NCBI RefSeq assembly: GCF_048128805.1
Contig: NC_136020.1
Coordinates: 8,639,653-8,703,652 of the forward strand
DNA: 64,000 nt
Direction of reading: 5' to 3'
DNA from: Centroberyx gerrardi
Lineage: Eukaryota > Chordata > Actinopteri > Beryciformes > Berycidae
This document shows positions 26,401 through 35,197 of this stretch, piece after piece. Position 1 is the stretch's first letter, and each line of letters starts with the position of its first letter. The translations under genes and the position numbers were made by a program. Under the pieces are notes generated by a model that saw nothing but the letters and a program-made list of their open reading frames with translations, was not told where the DNA came from and searched no databases.

Positions 26401-28565
26401 TTCATGACATGCTAAAACGGCTTTACGTTTTACATGATCAAGGACCTGCTTTCTTATCTCTGTTGGAAAACAAATGAAGGAATGGTGGGTATGACCCTTG
26501 TGATCTCTCCAATCTTTATCTCCACTCAGCTGTGACCAGTGAGCCCACCATGCTGGTTGTGGATGATGTCACCGACACCACGGTGACCATGAAGTGGCGT
26601 CCTCCCGACACCATCGGAGCCGCTGGCCTGGATGGATACTTGGTGGAGTACTGCATAGAAGGAAGTGAGACAACCTCGACTGACGTATCTCCTAAGCCAT
26701 GTTTCCCATGCTCATGACCCACAAAACCAAATTAGGAGCATAAATAGACAGAAATAGAAAATTAAACAGAATAGTACTCGGTGAATGCTGTTTGTCCACT
26801 ATACAAATTGTTTTTCCAACTGAACCTCATATTCAGATGTGCTGTTTCCCCACAGCTGATGACTGGATAGCAGCCAATGACCAGCTGACAGAGAAGACCA
26901 AGTACACCATCACTGGGCTCCCCGCAGAGTCGAAAATCTTAGTCCGAGTCAGGGCCATCAATGCTGCCGGGCCCAGCGCTCCACGGACCCTTCAGCACTC
27001 TATCCTTGTCAAAGAGGTTATTGGTGAGCTCTGAAAACACCATACTGCTCTTGAGAAGTTTCTACTCTATGTTCTGTAGTAGAGCCTCTGTAACACGGCT
27101 TGGAAGTGGGGTGTTTTGGAGGAAAAGGTTGAAAAGAACATCAGTATTGACATGAAAGATATCTGTAGAGGACAGGACAAAGAATCATTCCCTTATCACA
27201 CACCTTCTGCTCTGTCCTGTCTCTACAGAACCACCCAAGATCCGCATCCCCCGACACCTGAAGCAGACATACACTCGCAGAGTCGGAGAAGCAGTCAACC
27301 TTGTGGTGCCATTTTTGGTAAAGGCATCTCCCAAATCAAGCACCCAAGATGTGCACAATAGCTCTGCATTGATTATTAAGCTCATGCCTCTGTGTGTGAT
27401 ATCTAGGGCAAGCCCAGGCCGAAGGTGAGCTGGCTGAAGGAGGGGAAGCCCATAGAGCCCACGCATGTCAGCATCCGCAACACAGACTGCGACAGCATCA
27501 TCTTCATCCGTAAAGCAGAACGCAGCCACTCTGGGAAGTATGAGATGACAGTGCAGGTGGAAAACCACAAGGACACAGCCATAATCGATATTCAGATCGT
27601 AGGTGAGCGAAGGCATCCTGTTCTTATTGATAGCCTCAAATTAGTAAACAATGATTTTTATAACAACATAATACTAACAGTACTACTACTACTGCTACTA
27701 TTAGTACTACTACAACTACTACTACTGCTATTGCTATTATCATAATTATTATTACTGCTACTACAACTACTACTACAACTACTACTGCTGCTACTACTAC
27801 TGCTACTATCATAACTATTATTTTTGCTACAACTAGCCTAGTATTACTATTACTATGACTACTACTACTAATAATAATAATAATAATAATCATAATGTAA
27901 TCATAATCATAAGCTTTGTTAATAAAATATCTTGAAAGCAGAGTTAAGGTAAGGTATCTGACATTATATCATTTTTCACATTGAAGTCTACCTGTAGACC
28001 ACTGAAAATACTCAAATTACCAGTTACAGTGATTACTTAATTTATTGCTCAAGACCAAACTTTTTGTAAATCATCCTTTAATTGATTGTCAGACCTGCCT
28101 GGGCCTCCCCAGTCTGTGACCATTGAGGAGGTATGGGGAGGGAATGTGGCTCTAGACTGGAGCCCTCCAAAAGACAACGGCAACGCCCCGATATCAGGCT
28201 ACACCATTCAGAAAGCAGACAAGAAGACCATGGTAGGAGATCAATTTGACCATGTTTACTAAATTGAAACTGTAAATGAGAAATATGAGAAATATACAGT
28301 ATGTCTATGTGGTATCTACCTCACATGTTTTGACTGTGCCTGATCTGCATTACAGGAATGGTACACATGCATTGAGCACTACCATCGCACATGCATCACC
28401 ATCACAGAGCTGGTGGTGGGGAACGAGTATTTCTTCAGGATCTACTCAGAGAACATGTGTGGCCTGAGCGAATGTGCCACTCAAACCAAGGACAGTGCGC
28501 TCATCGTCAAAGAAGGTATGTCTCGGCTGTGCTGTGGCAGTAAATAGTTTAATATGAGCAGGTGA

Positions 28566-28604
<39 letters not shown>

Positions 28605-31600
28605 ATGGGGGGGTGATGGAGAAATCAGTGTTCTTGCTAAACCATCCATGTGCTGTGGATGCATAGCTTCCTGTTATTCTCAGCCTATGCATTGTATTTC
28701 TTTGATTTAACCACTGTTTTGCACTTTGGGGAACATAAGTCATATGCTCCCTGACGTCAAGGTACAGTCTGAATACTAATAAAACTCTGATGAGGGTAAA
28801 CTCTCCAAGCTCTTGGAGGAAAGGTAAACTCTCAAGAATAATGAGTAAAGCTGACATATTCTAATAATCTTAACATTGGATCAATTCACAATGTTACGGA
28901 AGAGGATTAGGGCCACATGTGAAACATGTATTTGAGTTCTGAGTTTAAAGTCAGAATTTTGAGTTTAAAGTCAGAATTCTGAGATTAAGTCAGAACTCAA
29001 ATTTTTCAGATGGCCCTAATCCTCTTCCCTACAATGGAAAGATCTTTTGTGTCACATTATTTTTTTCTGTTAAAGCTTAAAAGAAATGCAGAAAAGTTGT
29101 AATTATTGTTTATTTTTTGAGTATTTTTTTGTCAGCTGTTATGTGAAAGGTACTGTCAGTGATGTTTTCCACCCAAATGTGAGCCTGATTTTCCAGGCTC
29201 ACCTTTAAATGTAACAGGGGTTGGGTTGCAGCCGGTACTTGACAAATGCGGTAGCAGATATTACTGACAGCCCCTTAAACGATGGTGTCACTGTGTCGGC
29301 CGATGATAAATAAAAAAACACTGTCTTTCCCTCACCACATAGGGAAATCCCCCCATGATACAGCTCAGCGCCAGTATCATGCACAACCCCATTCCTTTAC
29401 CCTTCCCTCCACAGGCATGCAGCTGAAAACACCTGAGTACATGGATCATGACTTCAAAGAAGCGCCGAAGTTTACGCAGCCACTGATCAACACTTTCGCA
29501 GTCGCTGGCTACAATGCTACTCTCAACTGTAGTGTTCGTGCCAACCCAAGGGTAGGTGGCAGAACCAGGTAAACACAGTGTGCACAGCCACAGACTATGC
29601 ATCATACTCAGGTAAACATACAGGTCGATCATGTTTTAGAGCGTTGACGCTCCTCCCATTGTATAGAAACACCAAACAAAAAGACACCAAACTCAAAGAC
29701 AATATTGCATCAGCTTTTCATAAGCAATGAATCCCAGTGTGAAAAGCTGAAAGTATTTACTCAGTACAGCCCAATCCAAATTCAAGGTCATATCAGGCCA
29801 CTTTAGCTCTATGCCCCTTCTGTCTGCTGCAGTGTATTTATGGCTTAACACCATCATGCTGCTGCCTGTGGCCTGGCTGTCTTCAGGGCAAGCTATTCAT
29901 TTTCCTGTGGAGTAAGAATTTGCAATCAACAGCCCCATTGTCCCTCGATGATGGGTAAACACTGAGGCTATTGCTTCATCTTCTCATGATCCACACGCCA
30001 ATAAATTCAAGCTCTCTGAAATCACTCCATTGAGAATCCAGTATCTCAGACTGTATAAGACAATTCTGCGGTGATTTGATGATTGTTTTTCTCTTGAGAA
30101 CTGTCTAATGTTGCTGTGTCTGACTCCAGCCCAAAGTGATCTGGATGAAGAATAAGATAATCATCATTGACGACCCACGCTACCGCATGTTTAGCAACCA
30201 AGGAGTGTGCACTCTGGAGATCAGGAAGCCTAACCCCTATGACGGGGGCCTTTACAGCTGCAAGGCCATCAACGACCTGGGAGAGGCCCAGGTGGAATGC
30301 AAGCTGGAGGTCAAAGGTCAGTGTGGACCAGGAAGTGACCTCTGTGTGCCTCGCTAGGTGTCCGTCTGGATCTGGGTCTGGTTTCCCAAAGCTTTCCTAG
30401 TTTTCTTATTGCTGAATCATACTCACATTTCTGCTGAAATTGTTCTACTTTGAGGAATTTTGCTTGTTTACATAAAAAGCCACAAAGCCATAAAGCCATA
30501 AAGCGTTTATGGTCACAATCATCACTCTCTTGTGGCTGTTAATGAGATTTCTGTAAAGAGGCAAAGGCTACAAGCACTTTGGGAAACCAGGCCCGGTGGG
30601 TACTGTAGGGTAATGCTTGAGTTGTATGTTGCAGTACCCCAAATGGATGACCATATAGGCGTTGGACATGTAAGTATCTGGGCACCGTTTTTAAAATACA
30701 TATACTTAATATGATATGTTAATATGACATAATAATCCATTCATTTGTGTGCAGTCCACATAATATCTGATGACATTTGTTCACCACCAAAACCTGTAGA
30801 GGTTTGGCCCCTAAATTCTACTGATTGTGTTCGCTTCTCACACAACTCTATCCAATCCATCCACTCATCTTGTTCATCATCACAATACACCAACTCAACA
30901 CATAGGCTGTCATCGGTCACTATAACATATAGAGCTGTTGATGTTTCTGTGTTGGGTGAATTATTTAATGGCTCCATCTTAAACTGTTTTCCAACTCCAC
31001 AGATTCCAACGTCTCCTTTTGCTACGTGGTTAACTCCTCATATAAAAGAGTTCAGTAATAACTCAACAGTATTCCCTGGTACACACATATAACTCCATGT
31101 AAACATTTTGTTAACCCCTCTTCTCTTCTCTCTCCCCCAGTCCAAACTCAGGAATTGTGAATGTATGTTCTCATACAAGGTAAGCTTTCATATGGTTTTG
31201 GCATATGAAGCTTATGTCATTTCATTATGCATCTTTCAATGGCCCATAACCTTGCTTCTCTCAGTAGTGGGACTATAGCACCTTTTTTTGCCCACGCCAA
31301 GCAGTCTGAAAGCAGTTACCCAGGGAAAGAATACGTGAAATCGGGCGTTGCATGTATTAATGTAAACAGGATTTGCATGATACCTAGCTTGGCATCTGAA
31401 TTATTTTATCCAAAATCTTTATTCAAATTCATTCCCTGAACACCCTAGCTGGCTGACTCTAACATCCATATTCTAAACACTTAAACTGATTGTTGTAGTG
31501 GTTGGTGTGAACTGACTGTGTGACCTGTGGCAGCCTGATAACAAAGGCTGTTTCTCATGTAACTTGTGCCACACACAAGGTGAGTAAGAAAGACAGTTTT

Positions 31601-32329
31601 GCAGATAGTCTGACCTTTGTCTAGAATCAAGAGCAACATGTGGAGAACATGGAGACCAAGTTTGACCCTATGTAGACATGATGTCTATACACTGTTTCTC
31701 CAGGGCGCTGTTGAATAGATTCATGACTTAAGCAGATCAAGCTAACAGTTGTTATTTTCTAAGTTTGGTTTGTAATGCATTGATTCGTACTGTATTTATG
31801 ACAGGAGATATAATAACAAGTATCATTGTATTGCCTGTTGTGTTTGACTAAAGACAGTCTGCTTTATTGATCTGGAATTTTGCACAGATCTTGGACATGC
31901 ATCGTATTTCTCGGTCCATGGAATCAACCATGTCTTTGCTCCTAGTTCTGCAAGCCTGAGCAGATGTAGACTTTACAAACTGAGTTGTGCATCTTGTACA
32001 TGACTCTCCGCTCCTCTCGAGTGTTGTATACTCCTGGTCTATCTGTTTGTTTTGCTCATGGCCGCGTGTGCTCACCTATTGGCTGACAACTCGAAACCCT
32101 GTTGCTCTTCAGACTTTCTCCCCTCCTCCTCCTCCTCTTCCTCTTCCTCCTCTTTATCTTTCTATTTTTCACTCTCGACACCCATCTGTCCGTCCCAGCA
32201 ACGACATGCGTGTCTCTCCTCTGTCCCCCAGGAGGGTTCACCTTCTATGAACTCATGCAACGTGGAGTGCCCCTACACCTGATTGATAAGTACATGAACG
32301 AGTCGAAGACTGTCGAGCCGGAGAAGTAA
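4311..32329 (+). CDS. mybpc1: Myosin-binding protein C, slow type (complete gene, 31 coding exons)
   Basis: Coding exons: 4311-4332, 8753-8779, 10891-11106, 12510-12557, 13545-13586, 14212-14253, 15187-15297, 15674-15822, 15919-16036, 16162-16213, 16945-17001, 19945-20108, 20291-20423, 22402-22526, 22714-22819, 23477-23643, 23750-23915, 24188-24294, 24402-24538, 25255-25414, 25524-25628, 25715-25903, 26530-26664, 26856-27023, 27229-27317, 27407-27602, 28093-28232, 28356-28515, 29415-29551, 30130-30316, 32232-32329. They sum to 3753 nt (1250 residues plus stop) in one frame. The N-terminus MPEPTKK matches slow MyBP-C. The architecture is N-terminal extension, Ig C1, M-domain, Ig C2-C5, Fn3 C6-C7, Ig C8, Fn3 C9, Ig C10, then a short tail. 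The protein sits in the C-zone of the sarcomeric A-band, binds myosin and titin through its C-terminal domains, and modulates cross-bridges through its N-terminal ones. Human slow MyBP-C is roughly 100 residues shorter, mostly because of the extension here. Confidence 0.96.
4333..8752 (+). other. mybpc1: mybpc1 intron 1 (4.4 kb)
   Basis: Large first intron following the 22-nt first coding exon. It holds a 21-base C run at 5312-5332 but no exon-like frame that I can support. The position is typical for muscle enhancers, but no motif cluster was recognised. Confidence 0.6.
5312..5332. repeat. Poly(C) homopolymer, 21 bases
   Basis: An uninterrupted run of 21 C in mybpc1 intron 1. It could fold as i-motif or, on the other strand, G-quadruplex, and its length is prone to sequencing error. 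Confidence 0.9.
8753..15297 (+). CDS. mybpc1: mybpc1 N-terminal extension exons (residues ~8-169)
   Basis: Six exons of 27, 216, 48, 42, 42 and 111 nt. All start and end in phase 1, so each can be skipped without shifting the frame. The 216-nt exon is rich in Glu, Pro and Lys ([13 protein letters not shown]). The 48-nt exon encodes an Asp run followed by [10 protein letters not shown], with SP sites that could be phosphorylated. The 111-nt exon enters the conserved [10 protein letters not shown] lead-in to the first Ig domain. Mammalian slow MyBP-C is also variably spliced here. The five small exons are supported by splice sites and frame rather than strong protein similarity, so each is a little less certain than the Ig-domain exons. 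Confidence 0.82.
11757..11791. repeat. (CA)n microsatellite
   Basis: Perfect CA tract in mybpc1 intron 3. Confidence 0.95.
13134..13374. mobile_element. MITE-like element flanked by TTAA (intron 4 of mybpc1)
   Basis: A 241-bp block flanked by TTAA at both ends. The left end reads TTAAAAGGGAATACCCCTGA; the reverse complement of the right end reads TTAAAGGGGAATACCACTCA. These are imperfect terminal inverted repeats, and no open frame lies between them. TTAA target duplication is characteristic of piggyBac-type transposition, but the family was not identified. Confidence 0.6.
15140..15169. repeat. (GT)n microsatellite just upstream of a mybpc1 exon
   Basis: The tract ends 17 bases before the 15187-15297 exon and lies within its acceptor region. 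UG repeats in RNA bind CELF-family and TDP-43-type splicing regulators, so a splicing influence is possible. Confidence 0.9.
15674..20108 (+). CDS. mybpc1: mybpc1 C1 Ig domain and M-domain exons (residues ~157-349)
   Basis: The C1 exons (15674-15822, 15919-16036) encode a motif-rich Ig domain, including [20 protein letters not shown] and the F-strand segment [17 protein letters not shown]. Exons 16162-16213 and 16945-17001 give the linker [10 protein letters not shown] and [10 protein letters not shown]. Exon 19945-20108 gives the M-domain three-helix region with [24 protein letters not shown] and a Lys-rich end. In the family this region touches myosin S2 and actin and is regulated by phosphorylation. 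An extra 9-nt exon may lie in the 2.9 kb intron (see findings). Confidence 0.95.
17549..17557 (+). CDS. mybpc1: Candidate 9-nt microexon in the mybpc1 M-domain
   Basis: A long pyrimidine tract (TCTTCTTCTTCCCTAC) and an AG at 17547-17548 precede AAATCAAAG, followed by the donor GTTAGT. Phase 2 at both ends matches the flanking exons, so inclusion would add three residues (R-N-Q) between SGLLKH and REPKQEE. Other MyBP-C genes use very small exons, which makes this plausible, but nothing proves inclusion. Confidence 0.4.
17693..17910. mobile_element. MITE-like element with GGTAACACT ends
   Basis: GGTAACACT at 17693-17701 is matched by AGTGTTACC at 17902-17910. The inner sequences ATTT and CAGCAT also pair. 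The 218-bp block is non-coding and resembles the short inverted-repeat transposons with GGTAACACT ends common in fish genomes (recalled, not searched). Confidence 0.55.
18234..18285. repeat. (CAAA)n tetranucleotide repeat
   Basis: About twelve tandem CAAA units with one CACA interruption near the end, in a mybpc1 intron. Confidence 0.95.
20291..25414 (+). CDS. mybpc1: mybpc1 Ig domains C2-C5 (residues ~350-716)
   Basis: Eight exons, two per Ig domain. C2 ends near residue 435 ([31 protein letters not shown]). C3 ends near 526 ([16 protein letters not shown] is the near equivalent here, with W at the B-C turn). C4 ends near 617 ([18 protein letters not shown]). C5 ends near 716 ([30 protein letters not shown]). 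Each domain ends at a phase-1 intron. The central Ig domains are mainly spacer and hinge modules. Confidence 0.95.
20424..22401 (+). other. mybpc1: mybpc1 intron within the C2 domain (2.0 kb)
   Basis: No supported exon, RNA gene or clear mobile element was seen. There is a short imperfect run of CACT/CATT units near 20640-20700. Confidence 0.55.
22820..23476 (+). other. mybpc1: mybpc1 intron within the C3 domain (0.66 kb)
   Basis: Contains mixed-sequence material at 22860-23230 that looks like an old interspersed repeat without clear termini, then a (GT)n tract at 23370-23416. Confidence 0.4.
23370..23416. repeat. (GT)n microsatellite 60 bases before a mybpc1 exon
   Basis: About 23 TG units, with one TA interruption, upstream of the 23477-23643 exon acceptor. 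Confidence 0.95.
24606..25217. mobile_element. Long-inverted-repeat MITE flanked by TTAA (mybpc1 intron 19)
   Basis: The element fills nearly all of the intron between exons 24402-24538 and 25255-25414. Its left arm starts TTAA-AGCAATATTCCACTTAG. The reverse complement of its right arm starts TTAA-AGCAGTATTCCACTTAG. The pairing continues inwards for well over 100 bases with few mismatches (TTATTTGGCACTTG, ACCATGAAAACC, GGATGCAGCTGG). No transposase frame is present, so this is a non-autonomous, fold-back type element with TTAA duplications. Confidence 0.75.
25524..30316 (+). CDS. mybpc1: mybpc1 C6-C10 (Fn3-Fn3-Ig-Fn3-Ig, residues ~717-1218)
   Basis: C6 and C7 are Fn3 modules ([41 protein letters not shown]). 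C8 is Ig ([14 protein letters not shown], then [14 protein letters not shown]). C9 is Fn3 ([20 protein letters not shown]). C10 is Ig ([41 protein letters not shown]). C8-C10 anchor the protein to the myosin rod and titin on the thick filament. All splice sites are canonical. Confidence 0.95.
27681..27893. repeat. Imperfect trinucleotide tract (TAC/ACT, then TAA)
   Basis: Long run of TAC/ACT triplets shifting to ATT/TAA triplets in the intron between C8 and C9 of mybpc1. The Ser- and Val-rich open frames over it are translation artefacts. Confidence 0.9.
28568..28603. repeat. (TG)n microsatellite 53 bases after a mybpc1 exon
   Basis: Perfect tract downstream of the 28356-28515 donor. Confidence 0.95.
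28898..29028. mobile_element. 131-bp inverted-repeat element with 18-bp perfect ends
   Basis: GGAAGAGGATTAGGGCCA at 28898-28915 is exactly complementary to 29011-29028. The inside is made of tandem units related to GAGTTTAAAGTCAGAATT. The arrangement matches short inverted-repeat elements I recall as frequent in teleosts. It lies in the mybpc1 intron between C9 and C10. Confidence 0.7.
30374..30594. mobile_element. Inverted-repeat element with GGTTTCCCAAAG ends
   Basis: CTGGTTTCCCAAAG (30378-30391) pairs perfectly with CTTTGGGAAACCAG (30577-30590). The pairing extends a few bases outwards with one mismatch. Short non-coding elements with a CCTGGTTTCCCAAA terminus are common in fish (recalled). 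An inner tandem of AAAGCCATA units is visible. Confidence 0.6.
31141..31179 (+). CDS. mybpc1: Candidate alternative C-terminal exon of mybpc1
   Basis: A strong acceptor (a run of C and T ending CCCCCAG at 31140) is followed by an exon that, joined to 30316, reads V-Q-T-Q-E-L and stops at 31158-31160. A GTAAGC donor follows at 31180. The result is a protein ending just after C10, in the manner I recall for short-tailed mammalian isoforms. The donor implies that the remainder is spliced on to further 3' UTR exons. Supported by splice signals and frame only. Confidence 0.5.
32232..32329 (+). CDS. mybpc1: mybpc1 distal last coding exon (long C-terminal tail)
   Basis: The acceptor CCCCCAG precedes a 98-nt exon, in frame with C10, that encodes a 32-residue tail including [19 protein letters not shown] and ends EPEK, stop 32327-32329. 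Good pyrimidine tract and open frame. An upstream alternative exon at 31141 would end the protein much sooner, so this exon probably belongs to one of two isoforms. Confidence 0.75.
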
Positions 32330-32980
32330 ATTGGACAGAGTGCAACGAGACACCTTGGCTTTTCCAGACAACTGCCGCCACTAGTGATCCTCTTCTCTCA
32401 CCTGGGGTCAGCGGCCTGAAGGACGGAGGGATGGAGGGATGGAGAGACAGATGAAAGGGTGTGGGGGGGAGGGGGGGTTGTATACTGGTCTGTGGCGTGG
32501 CATGCTGTGTGCGGGTTTGGAGCTAGTTACCATAGAAAAAGCCAGTTCATCTTCTTTGTCACCCTCTGGTATTTTGAAAGGCTCTGTGTCAGCTCAGATG
32601 CATGTCGGCAGTGTTTTGGTTCAGTGTGTAAAGAAAAAAAAACATATATAGCACATATATATATAGCACAAACAGTATCACACACTTACAGTATTCACAT
32701 TTTGTTCTTTGTTGGGAGTGCTTGTTGGAAGTAAACATTATTTCTGGGGTCTGAAAGAAGGGGAGAAGAAATGTATAAACAAAGGTTTGGTGTTTGTATG
32801 ATGTTATGCAATGTGCAATGTAACAGTCATAGAACTTCAAAATGTGCTATATAGCAAGAAAAATGACAACAGTTCTGACTATGTTGGATTAATGAACGTG
32901 TTGACCCCTATTAGATGATTCACATAAGTATTTGTCAATTTCAGTTTTATTTTTCCTGGGATAAAAGTGTATTTACGGCT

Positions 32981-32986
32981 AATAAA
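32981..32986 (+). terminator. mybpc1: Poly(A) signal of mybpc1
   Basis: AATAAA 652 bases after the stop codon, first canonical signal in the 3' UTR. A second AT-rich candidate follows near 33140. Confidence 0.6.
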
Positions 32987-33700
32987 TGACAAGATTTCGA
33001 GGCTTACACACAGTCTGTCTTCCATATTCTGCATGACGCATTATGCTTTTGGGATTCATGTGGGCTTGAGGCTTGATTCAAATAAGAGGCTCAGTCATGT
33101 GCGCATGCCGTTACCTTTGTAATTATGACCCATAGAAAAAAATAAAAAGAATTGTACTATTTCTCGTCGTGAGCGCTCTTTTTGTGTAGATCCCAATTGC
33201 CACGTTTAATGATACTATGGCTGTCTGTTTAAACAGCAATTGAAGCCTACAGTCTTTATCATACGTCAGAGAACCATATTGTGAGGGGAAATTATATGAC
33301 AGTCTACTTAGGGGTCTTAGACATGAAAAAGTTTGGATAAGCCTGGACTAGACCTACTGTCTATAGCCAACTTATAGGCTATAGAATTTGAATTGATAGA
33401 ACGGTCATTCCCTGTCAAATCTAAACTCTTGAATGGTAATTTGGTTGGTTCACTTACAATGGCTGCCATAGAATGTTTGATAATGTTGTTATGGAATTCA
33501 GTGTTGATTTGTGCATGAGACTCAGAAAACTGATGTGTTACCATAGCAACGGCATTATCTGGATACAGTGAGCTTGGAATTATAAGATTCTATCCAGGTA
33601 GAGATACAGTTCTCTATACAGTTCTGAGATAGTGGGCATCAAAGATTTGACATCTGGCAAAACATTTATGTACTATCCTTAAAATAATACTAATAATAAT

Positions 33701-33903
33701 GTCAAAGAATTGTGCAGGGAGGATAGGTAGGCTACCATAGTGTTATGAGAGAGCTACAGCAGGCCTACAGCCTTTAAAATGAGAAAAACAGGCTCTAAGA
33801 GAGTGGGGCCTGTCAGACTGTATAGCTCATTTGTATATACAAAAAAAGGATTTCACAGTTATTCAGGCAACTGTGGGAAAAGGTTTGGCTGTGTTGGCAC
33901 CAG
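33701..33903 (+). repeat. Dispersed repeat, copy A
   Basis: About 203 bp highly similar to the reverse complement of 40678-40884. The shared core includes ACAGCAGGCCTACAGCC, AGAGAGTGGGGCCTGT and GATTTCACAGTTATTCAGGC. No coding capacity; family unknown. Confidence 0.75.
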
Positions 33904-35197
33904 AGCCCACGTTACCAGCAGAAGTATCTTAATGACAGATACAACATTTTTCTTTTAAAAGAATCAACGATTTTTTTAGTTTTTTTGTTTTTTTTTAGCA
34001 CATTTAATATAACTACTTTAAATTACCGACCATTTTCAATTTTTTCATATATGAAAGTCTCTGGATATCAATCCAAAGAAGGCACTTGTCCTGTTCTGAG
34101 AGCTGAAGCGCAAGATACAGTGCGTTGCAAATCACCGCACCTTCTTTCAGTGATACTTTTTCATGTTTGAATGTATTTTCCTCACAGGCAGCCATTTGTT
34201 TCCATTCATTTCCTTAAAAAATCAACTTGCCGACTTGAAACTTGCGTTAGATAGGTAATCCATCAGTGAAGATCCTGCCCCGGGTTTATTTTTGTCAGTT
34301 ACATTGCTGATAATTTAGCTGAATGCGCACATTGATGTAAAAAGTCTGGAGGTCTTCTGGTGCGTTCACGTGCTGGCGGGAAGCTCCGACGTCCGGGACT
34401 GCAGCGAGTATTTATAACTTTGTTGGCTCATTGACTCATAACATGACTTGAAGGCAGAATAAGACAAGAGGAATCTTTCATACATAATACGCCAATAATG
34501 AGCTTCAAATGTAACGCAGATTTCAGTAATGCCTTACTTTCCATTACAGGAAAAGGTAATTTGATTACAGTAACCCCCAACACTGGTTGGCACATTTGCA
34601 TTGAAATCTTTAATTGGAATTGGCTGGATTGTGAGAGATCTTCCCATTACAGTGGAGGTAAAAATATAAGACAATGCCTAATGCCAATACGACGGCGTAT
34701 TAGGGACATTGTAGGTGATTTTTATTTTTTATTCTAATTTTTTTTTACCATCAGACTTTCTTTTTTTACCGGGTAATATTCAACTAAAGTTTGTTCATTG
34801 AGTAGGCCTACAGTCCATGTTATCCGATTATTCGCCACTGGGTATAGTCTTTATCATATGTCACCATATGCCAGACCTATATTCTGGCAGTAAATTATAT
34901 GACATCTAGATTCAACCGGGTGATAGGAACACATTCTCATTTAAATTTCCCGGCGAGAGACAGCCATATTATTCCCTTCCGGACCCTCGCTTCCTGTCGA
35001 GACGCGACTCGATCAGAAACGGAAAGACTATCGACATCTCATGGTTCCGCTGTGGAAAATGGCCTATTCACCTATAAATGCCAAATGAGCTGCTATTTTT
35101 CGGGGTTGGACGCGAGAAGATAGCCCTGCCTGAAAAAGGAGCCGGGAGTATCGGGAAGTGGTTACGGTACTTCGAGGAGTGACGAGGCTGAAAAACA

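Larger units (their letters stand above)
30317..32231 (+). other. mybpc1: mybpc1 last intron with candidate alternative 3' exons
   Basis: Contains the repeat at 30374-30594, an unusual stretch at 30741-31092 open on both strands, the alternative C-terminal exon at 31141-31179, and a weaker exon-like block at 31534-31579 (CAG acceptor, GTGAGT donor) that could be a 3' UTR exon of the short isoform. Confidence 0.5.
32330..35197. other. mybpc1 3' UTR and spacer to chpt1
   Basis: The 3' UTR runs to about 33010. 33701-33903 is one copy of a dispersed repeat. The last 250 bases before the chpt1 ATG are richer in CpG and contain ETS-type CTTCCGG/CTTCCTG motifs (around 34976-34995), compatible with a TATA-less housekeeping promoter and 5' UTR. 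No other gene was seen. Confidence 0.5.

Noticed and set aside
27636-27893. Val/Ile-rich open frame on the minus strand resembling a membrane protein
   Set aside because: It covers the TAC/TAA triplet tract in a mybpc1 intron and is low-complexity noise.
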